Shown here: one piece after another, positions 9,114 through 17,377 of the stretch
How positions within the stretch are numbered: position 1 is the first letter of the stretch
Layout: every line of letters starts with the position of its first letter
From: Paracoccaceae bacterium
GTDB taxonomy: Bacteria > Pseudomonadota > Alphaproteobacteria > Rhodobacterales > Rhodobacteraceae
Reading direction: 5' to 3'
Length of the DNA: 64,000 nt
Assembly: GCA_033344815.1 (NCBI GenBank)
Contig: JAWPMR010000001.1
Location: 4,140,136-4,204,135 of the forward strand
Made by a program: the position numbers and the translations under genes
Notes under the pieces: model-generated
What the model saw: the letters and a program-made list of their open reading frames with translations, nothing else
What the model was told of the DNA's origin: nothing
Database searches by the model: none

Positions 9114-9278
9114 ATGAGCGTTACTGCACATGTCGAACAACTGAAGAGAAAACATCAGTCCCTGAGCGAAGCCGTAGAAGAGGCGCAACGCGCCCCCGGC
9201 ATCGACGACCTTGCAATCGCTGACCTTAAGAAACAAAAACTACGGCTGAAAGAAGAAATATCGCGACTATCGGCCTAG
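9114..9278 (+). CDS. YdcH-family (DUF465) small coiled-coil protein
   Basis: A 54-residue protein preceded by a strong AGGAGGA ribosome binding site. The pattern VEQLKRKHQSLSEAVEEA...DDLAIADLKKQKLRLKEEI is a short antiparallel helical hairpin typical of the YdcH/DUF465 family. It lies 91 bp after trmN6 and 3 bp from the convergent DMT transporter stop. Function is not established. Confidence 0.85.
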   Translation: MSVTAHVEQLKRKHQSLSEAVEEAQRAPGIDDLAIADLKKQKLRLKEEISRLSA

Positions 9279-9281
9279 AAT

Positions 9282-10145
9282 CTAGACGGATAAGCTGGCG
9301 CGGGCTGCGATCACCGCCCCGCCAGTCACAAGTATTGCCGCGATACCCAGCGTGGCGGAAAGTGGCGCAACGCCAGCAACAACAAGAACCAGAGTTGAAA
9401 ACAATGGTGCCGCATAGGATGCAGCGCCCAAGAGTTGTATATCGCCCTGTTTGACGCCGATATCCCACACAAAAAAGGCAAGACCCACAGGTCCGAGGCC
9501 CAGTAACACAGTGGATGCCCAGCTGGTTGCAGTGGTCGGAAATATCGTTTGTTCAAAAATAAGGTGCAGCGGTAGCGAGAGCGCCGCAGCAACAAGACAG
9601 AAAACCGTTACAGACTGAGTCGGAGCTTCGCCAACGAGACGGGAGAGGACCGAATAACTCGACCAGGTCAACGCGCAGATCAGCGCCAGAATATATCCGG
9701 GTAGATGGCTGGCCTGAAATCCATCAGCACCGCCCGAGATGAGAAGGGCTGCACCGGCAAATCCTATGGCGGCTCCGAATAGGTGTCCGCGTTTGACATG
9801 CTCCCCGGGGAGGAACCCGGAGAAAACAACGATCAACAGGGGCCAGAGATACGCGATCAACCCCGCCTCTGCGGCAGGGGCCAGCCGCAGTGCCGAAAAA
9901 TACAGCGCATGGTATCCAAAAAGGCCCAGCGATCCAAAAAGGTAAACGCGCAAAGGGACCTTTCGCAATACGCCCAATCCACTTGAAAAATGTGTCCATA
10001 TCAGGCCGCAACAGCCCCCGATGGCAAAGCACACTGTGTTGAGCAAGAGCGGTGGCGTTGGCGCAGTTCCAACAGTCAGCAGCGCCAACAGCGACCATAA
10101 GATCACCGCCGTGAACCCTATCAGTGTCGCGCGACGTTTCGTCAT
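9282..10145 (-). CDS. DMT-superfamily (EamA) transporter, YddG-like
   Basis: A 287-residue membrane protein with ten predicted hydrophobic helices arranged as two EamA repeats. The N-terminal TAVILWSLLALLTVGTAPTPPLLL and the later LICALTWSSYSVLSRL mark the repeats. YddG-type members export aromatic amino acids or other metabolites. Its start overlaps by 4 bp (ATGA) the stop of a LysR-type regulator gene upstream, so the two form an operon and the regulator is a likely controller. Substrate is not determinable. Confidence 0.88.
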   Translation of the reverse strand: MTKRRATLIGFTAVILWSLLALLTVGTAPTPPLLLNTVCFAIGGCCGLIWTHFSSGLGVLRKVPLRVYLFGSLGLFGYHALYFSALRLAPAAEAGLIAYLWPLLIVVFSGFLPGEHVKRGHLFGAAIGFAGAALLISGGADGFQASHLPGYILALICALTWSSYSVLSRLVGEAPTQSVTVFCLVAAALSLPLHLIFEQTIFPTTATSWASTVLLGLGPVGLAFFVWDIGVKQGDIQLLGAASYAAPLFSTLVLVVAGVAPLSATLGIAAILVTGGAVIAARASLSV

Positions 10146-11095
10146 TCCTGATCCTCGCCGGATTCGAGGACTCGCATTTTGTCCGTGATATGAGTGGTTT
10201 TGCTGATCTCATACAACATCCAGTCGCGAAAAGCTTTGACCTGCGGGCGAGTCTCGGTACCTTCCGGGCATAAAAAACGAAACAGTGCGCGCGTTGAAAC
10301 TGCGGTGCCATAAGGCATGATCAATCGCCCGTCGGCCACATCCTTGATCACCAGCGCACGGCGTCCGAGCACCACACCCACCCCGGCCAAAGCGGCATCA
10401 ACGGCATGGTCCGCCTGACTGAACCGGGGGCCGTGGCGCGGATCGAAATCTATGCCCATGGCTGCAAACCAGGCCTTCCAATCACAGCGGGGCCGCAGGA
10501 AACTGATCGAATCATCAAAGATCAGGGGGGCGTTTCTCAGGCTCTCGGCATCAGGGTATTTTTCTGCCAGAGCTGGGGTCATGACCGGTGTCACCCACTC
10601 TTGAGCCAGAGCCAGCGAGTACAACCCGCTTTCGACGTCATTTCCGAACCGGATGGCAACGTCGATCGCGTCTCTGCCGAAGTCCATTATTTTGAGTGAG
10701 GCAGAGAAGCGCAATTCGATTTCGGGATGAGCCTGAGCAAACTCATAAAGCCGGGGCGCCAGCCATTTTGCGGTAAACGCGGGTCCGGCGGTGACAGTCA
10801 GCGTTTGTTCATCTTGCAGCCGCTGCGCCGCGCGCCATGCGTTGGACAGGGTTTGAAAACCATCAGCTGCCCCGGGCGCCAATGCCGTTCCGGCTTCGGT
10901 CAGTTCAACCGCGCGGTTCAGCCTGACAAACAGAGGAGCGCCTAAATGCTCTTCCAGTGATTTGATTTGAAAGCTCAGCGCCGCAGGTGTGACCGACAGT
11001 TCCTCGGCAGCCTTGGCAAAGGACATATGTCGCGCGGCCGCTTCAAAGGCGCGCAGGGCTGTCAGAGGCGGTAGGCGGTCAATCATTTCACACAA
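10142..11095 (-). CDS. LysR-family (GcvA-like) transcriptional regulator
   Basis: A protein of 317 residues with an N-terminal winged helix-turn-helix (residues 7-65: LPPLTALRAFEAAARHMSFAKAAEEL) and a substrate-binding domain of the GcvA subgroup. The start may be ATG at 11095 or the internal ATG three codons later (MIDRLPPL). It overlaps the downstream DMT transporter gene by 4 bp. Upstream, 104 bp separate it from a divergent 37-codon gene, which would be a natural second target. Inducer unknown. Confidence 0.9.
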   Translation of the reverse strand: MCEMIDRLPPLTALRAFEAAARHMSFAKAAEELSVTPAALSFQIKSLEEHLGAPLFVRLNRAVELTEAGTALAPGAADGFQTLSNAWRAAQRLQDEQTLTVTAGPAFTAKWLAPRLYEFAQAHPEIELRFSASLKIMDFGRDAIDVAIRFGNDVESGLYSLALAQEWVTPVMTPALAEKYPDAESLRNAPLIFDDSISFLRPRCDWKAWFAAMGIDFDPRHGPRFSQADHAVDAALAGVGVVLGRRALVIKDVADGRLIMPYGTAVSTRALFRFLCPEGTETRPQVKAFRDWMLYEISKTTHITDKMRVLESGEDQE

Positions 11096-11199
11096 GTATA
11101 TCTTAACTGAATGGATTAAAAGTCTCGTTTGTCAGAACTGTTTGCGAATGACATATTGAGTTCAGATCAAATGTACTGAAGTTGGAAAGGAATGACACA

Positions 11200-11313
11200 A
11201 TGTTTGAAGCATCCACAAACACCACAACACGCAACGCAATGCAACGTGCTCACGAGGAGCGTGCGCAAGCCATGAAAGACGCATGGCACTGGTTGTTCCC
11301 CTCTTCCCGCTGA
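11200..11313 (+). CDS. 37-residue small protein, unrecognised
   Basis: An ATG at 11200 preceded by GGAAAGGAATG opens a 37-codon frame ending TGA at 11311-11313. The peptide is MFEASTNTTTRNAMQRAHEE, then an RAQAMKDAWHWLFPSSR tail: polar and Arg/Ala-rich, with an aromatic WHWLF patch near the end that could sit on a membrane. A textbook Rho-independent terminator follows 27 bp later, and LysR-type divergent arrangement precedes it. This gives a complete small transcription unit. I do not recognise the family. The WHW run recalls a trp leader peptide, but no biosynthetic gene lies downstream. Confidence 0.6.
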   Translation: MFEASTNTTTRNAMQRAHEERAQAMKDAWHWLFPSSR

Positions 11314-11340
11314 CGGACTGCAGCCCTCTTACGGGATGCG

Positions 11341-11372
11341 AAAAGGGCCGGTTGTGATGACCGGCCCTTTTT
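11341..11372 (+). terminator. Rho-independent terminator after the 37-residue gene
   Basis: AAAAGGGCCGGT (11341-11352) pairs perfectly with ACCGGCCCTTTT (11360-11371) across a 7-base loop, followed by further T. The stem is nearly symmetrical, so it can also end transcription of phaB from the other side. Confidence 0.88.
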
Positions 11373-11394
11373 GTCTTGTGATTTCGCCGTGCAG

Positions 11395-12117
11395 TTAAAC
11401 GAAAAATTGCGCGCCATTGGCAGAAATCGTCGAGCCATTGATGAATCCGGACTCGTCTGATGCGAGGAAGACGACGCATCGCGCGATTTCTTCTGGCTCG
11501 CCCAAGCGCCCTGCCGGGATCTGCCCGATGATGGATTCGCGCACCTTTTCGGGGACCGCCATCACCATCTCTGTTGCGATGTAGCCGGGACAGATCGCAT
11601 TGGCCGTGATGCCCGCGCGGGCCCCTTCCTGCGCCAGTGATTTCACAATCCCCAGATCGCCGGCTTTGGTAGCTGCATAGTTCACCTGTGCAAACTGACC
11701 TTTCTGGCCGTTGATCGAACTGATCACGATCACACGACCGAATTTACGCTCGCGCATGCCGGGCCAGATCGGATGAACTGTGTTGAACACGCCCGTCAGG
11801 TTGGTGTCGATGACTTCCTGCCATTGCTCTGGTGTCATTTTGTGAAATGGCGCGTCCCGCGTGATGCCCGCATTGGCCACCACCACATCAATTGGTCCAA
11901 GATCCGCTTCCACGCCCGCGATGCCCTCTTTGCAAGCGTTATAGTCTGCCACGTTCCATTTGTAGGTCTTGATGCCAGTATCTGCGGTGAATTTGGCGGC
12001 AGCTTCGTCATTGCCTGCATAGGTGGCAGCGACCGAATAACCGGCGTCTTTCAACGCGTTGGAAATCGAAGCGCCGATGCCTCGGCTGCCTCCGGTGACA
12101 AGTGCGACGCGGGACAT
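11395..12117 (-). CDS. phaB: Acetoacetyl-CoA reductase
   Basis: A 240-residue short-chain dehydrogenase that reduces acetoacetyl-CoA to (R)-3-hydroxybutyryl-CoA with NADPH for polyhydroxybutyrate. It shows the TGGSRGIG nucleotide motif (8-15), NAG (82-84), and the catalytic Ser134, Tyr147 and Lys151. FNTVHPIWPGM and NGQKGQFAQVNYAA are characteristic of PhaB. AAGGAG precedes the ATG by 8 bases. It lies 126 bp downstream of phaA in the same direction and probably forms an operon with it. Confidence 0.95.
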   Translation of the reverse strand: MSRVALVTGGSRGIGASISNALKDAGYSVAATYAGNDEAAAKFTADTGIKTYKWNVADYNACKEGIAGVEADLGPIDVVVANAGITRDAPFHKMTPEQWQEVIDTNLTGVFNTVHPIWPGMRERKFGRVIVISSINGQKGQFAQVNYAATKAGDLGIVKSLAQEGARAGITANAICPGYIATEMVMAVPEKVRESIIGQIPAGRLGEPEEIARCVVFLASDESGFINGSTISANGAQFFV

Positions 12118-12167
12118 AGGGGGTTCTCCTTTGAATTTCTGATAATCTTGTTACGCATTGATTGCTG

Positions 12168-12190
12168 CGTGCGCAAGATTATTGCGCACG
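12168..12190. repeat. Inverted repeat in the phaA-phaB gap
   Basis: CGTGCGCAA (12168-12176) and TTGCGCACG (12182-12190) form a perfect 9-bp-arm palindrome with a 5-bp spacer between phaA and phaB. It may be an mRNA hairpin that tunes phaB relative to phaA, or a regulator site. PhaR-type repressors bind TGC-rich repeats in PHB genes, but the match is not close enough to claim. Confidence 0.45.
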
Positions 12191-12243
12191 AAAATACGTT
12201 TTCTTGCACGTGGAGCGGCGCGTCTCAGCACCGCCCGCGCGTC

Positions 12244-13419
12244 TCAGGGGCGCTCAAGACACATCGCAACGCCCATACCGCCACCGATGCACAGAGTCGC
12301 AAGACCCTTTTTCGCGTCGCGACGTTTCATTTCAAACAAGAGCGTGTTCAGGATGCGTGCGCCGGATGCGCCAATCGGGTGACCGATCGCGATGGCGCCG
12401 CCATTCACGTTCACAACATCCGGGTTCCAACCCATGTCTTTGTTCACGGCACAGGCCTGTGCTGCAAAGGCTTCGTTGGCCTCAACAAGATCCAGATCTT
12501 CTGCTTTCCAACCGGCTTTTTCGAGGGCTTTTCGGCTGGCGTAAATCGGGCCTGCGCCCATGATCGAGGGGTCAAGACCAACGGTGGCATAGCTCGCGAT
12601 ACGTGCGAGCGGCTCAATGCCACGCTTTTCCGCTTCATCTGCGGACATCATCAAGGCTGCTGCGGCACCGTCGTTCAATCCGGATGCATTGGCCGCCGTG
12701 ACCGAGCCATCTTTGGTGAAGGCGGGGCGCAGTTTTTGCATGGCTTCCATCGTTGCACCGTGACGAATGTACTCATCCTGATCCACGACGGTGTCACCCT
12801 TGCGGCCCTTGACCGTAAAGGCCATGACTTCATCAGCAAACTTGCCGGCTTTTTGCGCGGCTTCGGCTTTGTTCTGGCTTGCAACGGCGAATTCGTCTTG
12901 CTGATCCCGGCTTATCTGCCATTTTTCCGCAACGTTTTCAGCAGTTTGACCCATATGGTAGCCGTTGAACGCGTCCCACAGGCCGTCCCGGATCATGGTG
13001 TCGATGTATTTCATGTCACCCATTTTGTGGCCCGCACGCAGCGCGGCGGCATGGGGTGAGAGCGTCATGTTTTCCTGACCTCCGGCAGCCACGATCGTGG
13101 CATCGCCCAACTGAATGTGTTGTGCGGCAAGTGCGACCGAGCGCAGGCCCGATCCGCAGACCTGATTGATCGACCATGCGGCACTTTCCAGCGGCAACCC
13201 TGCGTTGACATGCGCTTGGCGTGCCGGGTTTTGCCCTTGAGCGGCAGTCAGAACCTGACCAAGGATTGTCTCGGAAACCTCGGAGGCGTCGACGCCGGCC
13301 CGTGCTACAACTTCTTTGAGCACAGCAGCACCAAGATCATGCGCGGGGATGGTTGCGAAAGATCCGCCAAAACTGCCCACAGCGGTACGGGCTGCGGATG
13401 CGATTACAACATTTGTCAT
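12244..13419 (-). CDS. phaA: Acetyl-CoA C-acetyltransferase (beta-ketothiolase)
   Basis: This 391-residue thiolase condenses two acetyl-CoA into acetoacetyl-CoA, the first step of polyhydroxybutyrate synthesis. The acyl-enzyme Cys88 sits in [11 protein letters not shown]. Near the C-terminus lie [10 protein letters not shown] with the catalytic His, and CIGGGMGVA with the second Cys. An upstream ATG would add 29 non-homologous residues, so [12 protein letters not shown] is taken as the start; AAAGGA lies about 9 bases before it. phaB follows downstream. Confidence 0.95.
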   Translation of the reverse strand: MTNVVIASAARTAVGSFGGSFATIPAHDLGAAVLKEVVARAGVDASEVSETILGQVLTAAQGQNPARQAHVNAGLPLESAAWSINQVCGSGLRSVALAAQHIQLGDATIVAAGGQENMTLSPHAAALRAGHKMGDMKYIDTMIRDGLWDAFNGYHMGQTAENVAEKWQISRDQQDEFAVASQNKAEAAQKAGKFADEVMAFTVKGRKGDTVVDQDEYIRHGATMEAMQKLRPAFTKDGSVTAANASGLNDGAAAALMMSADEAEKRGIEPLARIASYATVGLDPSIMGAGPIYASRKALEKAGWKAEDLDLVEANEAFAAQACAVNKDMGWNPDVVNVNGGAIAIGHPIGASGARILNTLLFEMKRRDAKKGLATLCIGGGMGVAMCLERP

Positions 13420-13562
13420 AGAGATATGTCCTTTGCCATTTCTGGTAAGGGACGTGTCAATCGGACCGCGTTGGTGAAGCCCGGCACCCCTACCGATAAT
13501 GAACATTTCCTTAACTCATTCGCTGCGGGGCGGCAACCGAAGGAAGTATGACAAAGGAGCAT

Positions 13563-13583
13563 TCCCGGCATGCTTTGCCGGGA
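13563..13583 (-). terminator. Hairpin just after the EAL gene
   Basis: TCCCGGCA and TGCCGGGA pair around a 5-base loop, 6 bp beyond the stop of the EAL gene. There is no clear T run, so it is only a possible terminator or 3'-end stabiliser. Confidence 0.4.
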
Positions 13584-13589
13584 GAAGGA

Positions 13590-14432
13590 CTAGGATGCTT
13601 TGCGTGTCGCCTTCGCCTGCATCCAATAGGGACGTGTTGTCGGTTTGGCGAAATGATACCCTTGCAGGCAATCTAAACCCAGGCCGATGAGCGTTTCAGT
13701 GTCTTCCTGGTCATCTACAAACTCAGCTACAGTCAGCATGTTAAAATGCTGTGCGATGGAAACCAGTGCTGCAGTGAGAGCCTGATTGTCAGGATCATGG
13801 GCGATCCCCTGGATGAAATGGCCATCGATTTTTAGAATGTCGAAGGAGAAATCCTTGAAATAGCGCAGCGCGGTAAACCCGGCGCCAAAGTCATCCAGCG
13901 CAAAGCTGATACCTTTGGCCTGAAGTTTTTTCATGAAACTCGCCACAGCGTCTGGCGCTTTCATCGCGGAGCTTTCGGTGATTTCGATGATCAACCGTTC
14001 CGCGATCAACCCGTCGCGCGAAAGCCATCTGTTCAGCGTGCGGTGCCATTGTCGACAGTGGATCGTGCGCACCGACATATTGATCGAGAGGCGCAATTCA
14101 GGATTTTCGTGCAAGGTTCGCAACCCCTCGCCAAGGGCGAGGGTGTCCAGTTGTCGCCCCAGTTCCGTCGCTTCAACTGAATCCATGAATTTATACGCGG
14201 GAATAATCTTCCCGGTCTCATCCAATACGCGCACCAACCCTTCGTAAAAGGCGACTTTCTTGGGGTCACGCGCTTGCATGATCGGTTGATAGGCCAGTGT
14301 GACATCTTGAAGCGCAATGGCTTGGCGAACCATTTCAATAATGTTCTGATCCTGCCCTCGCCCCGCGCGAGCATCGGGATTGCAAGCGCCGTGAATCATG
14401 TCCGACCACTGTGTTTGTGTTTGAACCTGCAT
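13590..14432 (-). CDS. EAL-domain cyclic-di-GMP phosphodiesterase
   Basis: A 280-residue EAL-only protein. The signature is EGLVR rather than EALLR, but the metal and catalytic residues look intact: Glu64, Asn118 (SINMS), Glu150 (IEITES), Asp180-Asp181 (DDFG), Lys201 (LKIDG), the AEFVD Glu and LQGYHF Gln. It is therefore probably active in degrading c-di-GMP to pGpG. No GGDEF, PAS or membrane segment is seen, so the protein is cytosolic and lacks an obvious sensor. The ATG at 14432 follows GGGGAT; a TTG frame extends 13 codons further but is less likely. Confidence 0.9.
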   Translation of the reverse strand: MQVQTQTQWSDMIHGACNPDARAGRGQDQNIIEMVRQAIALQDVTLAYQPIMQARDPKKVAFYEGLVRVLDETGKIIPAYKFMDSVEATELGRQLDTLALGEGLRTLHENPELRLSINMSVRTIHCRQWHRTLNRWLSRDGLIAERLIIEITESSAMKAPDAVASFMKKLQAKGISFALDDFGAGFTALRYFKDFSFDILKIDGHFIQGIAHDPDNQALTAALVSIAQHFNMLTVAEFVDDQEDTETLIGLGLDCLQGYHFAKPTTRPYWMQAKATRKAS

Positions 14433-14564
14433 CGAATCCCCGCAATCAAGTGTCTCGTTACACTGACGCAAAAAACCCTACAAAATTCTAAATATTCTCA
14501 TTTTGTTCTAATTTGACTCGTGCTTTAGTGCCTGAATTCTTGATCTGCATGGGGGGTAAACAGG

Positions 14565-15146
14565 ATGGAACGATGCGGCTGGGCGGGACCGGATGAGCTC
14601 TACTTGCACTACCACGACACGGATTGGGGCGTGCCGGAATACGACAGTCGTGCGCTTTGGGAAAAGCTTGTGCTCGATGGGTTTCAAGCTGGGTTGAGCT
14701 GGCTTACCATTCTGAAAAAACGTGAAAATTTCAGATCAGCCTTCGCAGGGTTTCAGCCCGATGTTGTGGCTACGTGGGGACCGGATGATGTGGACCGTTT
14801 GCTTCAGGACGCTGGGATCATCCGTCATCGCGGCAAAATCGAAGCGACGATTTCCAATGCGAAAACTTGGCAAAAACTGGAGGCGCGTGGTGGGTTTGAC
14901 CAGTTCTTATGGAATTACATGGGCGGTACTCCACTCCAAAATAGTTGGCAAACGCTGGACGATGTCCCCGCCCATACCCCGCTTTCCACGCAGATTTCAA
15001 AGGACCTCAAGAAGGAAGGCTTCAAATTTTGTGGCCCGACAATCGTATATGCGTTCATGCAGGCGGTGGGGATGGTAAACGATCATTTGGTCACCTGTCC
15101 GCGCCACGCAGATGTCGCTGAAATGGCGCGCGCAAAGACACGTTGA
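14565..15146 (+). CDS. tag: DNA-3-methyladenine glycosylase I
   Basis: A 193-residue enzyme that excises 3-methyladenine from alkylated DNA. The Tag zinc snap is visible: Cys4 and His17 at the N-terminus (ERCGWAG, YHDTDWG) and the C-terminal HLVTCPRH. The helix-hairpin-helix core and the conserved FQAGLSWLTILKKRENFR segment are present. It is preceded by 132 bp of AT-rich sequence after the divergent EAL gene, where its promoter must lie. Confidence 0.95.
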   Translation: MERCGWAGPDELYLHYHDTDWGVPEYDSRALWEKLVLDGFQAGLSWLTILKKRENFRSAFAGFQPDVVATWGPDDVDRLLQDAGIIRHRGKIEATISNAKTWQKLEARGGFDQFLWNYMGGTPLQNSWQTLDDVPAHTPLSTQISKDLKKEGFKFCGPTIVYAFMQAVGMVNDHLVTCPRHADVAEMARAKTR

Positions 15147-15279
15147 CTCTGTCAGATAGCTGCGTATAAGCGCGGCTTCATTGGTGTTGGTGGCTCCCGC
15201 AAGGGACAGCCTGTCAGGTGCAAGCCAGAGGACAACGCCCTTCACAGCCCAACAGGGCACACACAGAAGGAGAACAGCC

Positions 15280-15900
15280 GTGACAAAACGCACGTCTGCC
15301 AAGCACAAAATCGACCGCCGCATGGGCGAAAACATCTGGGGCCGTCCGAAGTCCCCGGTGAACCGACGCGAATATGGCCCCGGCCAGCACGGTCAGCGCC
15401 GTAAAGGCAAGATTTCCGATTTCGGTATCCAGCTGCGCGCCAAGCAGAAGCTTAAAGGATACTACGGCGATCTGACTGAAAAACAGTTCCGCCGCATCTA
15501 CGCCGAAGCTGAGCGCGTAAAAGGCGACACAGGTGAAAACCTGATTGGTTTGCTGGAGCGTCGTCTTGACGCGGTTGTGTACCGTTCGAAATTCGTAGCG
15601 ACTGTTTTCGCGGCGCGTCAGTTCGTGAATCATGGCCATGTCAAAGTGAATGGCAAGAAGGTTAACATCCCATCTTACCGTATTCAGGAAGGCGACGTCA
15701 TCGAAGTCCGCGATCGTTCCAAACAGATCGCTGTTCTTTTGGAAGCGACGCAATTGGCCGAACGCGATGTGCCCGACTACATCGAAGCGGATCACTCAAA
15801 AATGACGGCGAAATTCGTGCGCACCCCGGCGTTGGGCGATGTACCGTATCCGGTCATGATGGAACCAAATCTTGTGGTGGAATTTTACGCCAAGAACTAA
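15280..15900 (+). CDS. rpsD: 30S ribosomal protein S4
   Basis: A 206-residue primary rRNA-binding protein of the small subunit. The start is GTG at 15280, since AGAAGGAGAA lies just upstream and the protein then begins [15 protein letters not shown] as in other alphaproteobacteria. The S4 RNA-binding domain is around residues 95-160 ([29 protein letters not shown]). A strong terminator follows 30 bp after the stop, consistent with a monocistronic unit. Confidence 0.97.
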   Translation: MTKRTSAKHKIDRRMGENIWGRPKSPVNRREYGPGQHGQRRKGKISDFGIQLRAKQKLKGYYGDLTEKQFRRIYAEAERVKGDTGENLIGLLERRLDAVVYRSKFVATVFAARQFVNHGHVKVNGKKVNIPSYRIQEGDVIEVRDRSKQIAVLLEATQLAERDVPDYIEADHSKMTAKFVRTPALGDVPYPVMMEPNLVVEFYAKN

Positions 15901-15929
15901 TTTTACCCGGGCCAACCGGGCAGGATTTG

Positions 15930-15957
15930 AAAAGGCCTCGGAATTCCGGGGCCTTTT
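15930..15957 (+). terminator. Rho-independent terminator of rpsD
   Basis: AAAAGGCCTCGG pairs with CCGGGGCCTTTT (one G-T pair) around an AATT loop, ending in a short T run. Confidence 0.85.
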
Positions 15958-16329
15958 GCATTTGGAGGGTCTGCCAGGACCTGCCGCGAAAAGTGCGATC
16001 GTTGTGAAGGTCTGCAATTCTGCACAGTGAGCGATATCCGCTGCCAAGCCACAGCGTGTCGACCCTGCAAGAGCGTGCCACGCATCTGAAGACGCAGGGT
16101 GCCAATTGCCTCTGGTGGATAATTCGACGCTGCGTTGCCTGCGATGACCCGAACAAGGCAAAAATGATCCGACACTGCCATAATCTGGCCATCTTTTACT
16201 GAAATCAACGCTCTACTGTCTTTTGATGTTGATTTCGAAACAAACCGTTGCGGGAAATGCGACTTGTTCACGAACAACTCAACGTTTAAAAATTGCGATT
16301 AGTTTCGTGTAAATCGTGTGGAGTAAGTA
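15958..16329. other. Intergenic region rpsD to VPLPA-CTERM gene; only a doubtful ORF
   Basis: The 372 bp contain the promoter region of the next gene, with AT-rich sequence from about 16240. A minus-strand frame from 16277 to 15903 could encode 124 residues (MFVNKSHFPQRFVSKS...). Its first 85 residues look plausible as a compact beta-rich domain, but the end reads through the rpsD terminator. I treat it as a possible relic or chance frame and not as a gene. Confidence 0.4.
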
Positions 16330-17058
16330 ATGAGTTTTCTGGGTAAAGCCATGGTTTTGGCTACGACTTTCGCCTGTGCGTGGGGTGCAAATGCCGCCAC
16401 GATTAGCGTGCAAAGCTTTGATGCGGCCTTGTACAACAGCAGCTTCAATACGTCCGGTGGTTCTGGCGAAGACTTTGAAAGCCTTGGCGCAACATTGGGC
16501 GAGGGCGAGGTTGGCCCGATATTTTCAACGACTGTCGGGACATTTGAAAGCCTCGGCGGCACCGGAAGCGGCGGATCCGTCATCGGGTCGGGCACCGAAT
16601 TGGCCTTGCGCGACGGTTCACTGTTTGGCCGCAGCAACACGGTGCCGCAGGGCGGGTCGTGGTATCTCGACAGTAACGACACATGGGGCATCAAATGGAT
16701 GGTCGATGTGGGTGGAGCGTTCAGCAGGATCTCTTTTGTAATCAATGACGCCAGCGACGCAGGTGCCTTTCTGCGGATTGATGCAGGCGGCACATCGGAG
16801 GAGTTGCGCACAGGCGGGGCTCTGGCAAATGGCAATGCTCGCGCAGTGGTGATTGATTTTGGTCAAAAGGTGACCTCCGCCGAGATCACGCTTGGCAATT
16901 TCTCAGCCTTTGGTGGTGATGAGTTCCGGCGCAATGATGGGTTCTCCATTGATGGCATTGACGTGGCCATTGTGCCGTTGCCTGCTTCGATCCTGTTGCT
17001 GGGCGCTGCCATCGGCGGGCTTGGATGGGCCGGTCGTCGCAAAGCGCGCAAGGCCTGA
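16330..17058 (+). CDS. Exported protein with VPLPA-CTERM sorting signal
   Basis: This 242-residue protein has a signal peptide (cleavage near ANAA, residues 20-23) and a body rich in Gly, Ser, Asp and Phe that resembles secreted beta-sandwich proteins. The C-terminus has the three-part sorting tail: VPLPASILLLG, a hydrophobic helix, and a basic end GRRKARKA. This matches the VPLPA-CTERM class, which is processed by an exosortase in other Rhodobacterales. A second such protein lies at 35476-36177; no exosortase is in the window. Function of the body is unknown; a matrix or surface role is inference. Confidence 0.88.
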   Translation: MSFLGKAMVLATTFACAWGANAATISVQSFDAALYNSSFNTSGGSGEDFESLGATLGEGEVGPIFSTTVGTFESLGGTGSGGSVIGSGTELALRDGSLFGRSNTVPQGGSWYLDSNDTWGIKWMVDVGGAFSRISFVINDASDAGAFLRIDAGGTSEELRTGGALANGNARAVVIDFGQKVTSAEITLGNFSAFGGDEFRRNDGFSIDGIDVAIVPLPASILLLGAAIGGLGWAGRRKARKA

Positions 17059-17377
17059 GCGAGCTGTCGTCACAGACACTTTCGCTCTACTGGCGGTCCC
17101 TGTGACACAACTCGCATCGAAGCGATCCGGAAAGCAGACGGGTTTTCATCTGAGATCCAAACATCCTTTCAAATCACCGATGACGACTCGACGTTGACGT
17201 GAGACCGTCCGCATCCTGTCTTGCGCGCAACCGAAGTGAGAAGGCTCGAAAAAAGGATCAGGGTTTACGCCAATCTCAGTTGTTAAAAAACCATGACCAA
17301 CTTGTCTCATAAGGCGGTTTGATGGTGGTCCTCCGCGCGGCACCTCGCTAAGGTCCGCCCGGACAGGAGACTACCCG
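17059..17377. other. Intergenic region before hisC with a long imperfect hairpin
   Basis: No coding frame is supported in these 319 bp. Near the start, GTCACAG and CTGTGAC, flanked by GCGAG and CTCGC, can form an imperfect stem spanning about 17058-17115. This may act as the 3' end of the VPLPA-CTERM transcript although it lacks a T run. The hisC promoter must lie further right. Confidence 0.45.

Noticed and set aside
11200..11372. Trp-type leader peptide with attenuator
   Set aside because: The peptide contains Trp-His-Trp and is followed by a terminator, but no biosynthetic gene lies downstream on the same strand; phaB is convergent. Only one hairpin is clear, with no competing antiterminator.
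11773..13059. 428-codon plus-strand frame over phaB/phaA
   Set aside because: It runs antisense across two clear genes and the gap between them, and the product is Cys/His/Phe-rich with no fold.
15903..16277. 124-codon minus-strand frame downstream of rpsD
   Set aside because: The end of the frame reads through the rpsD terminator and no family was recognised; kept only as a remark in the intergenic entry.
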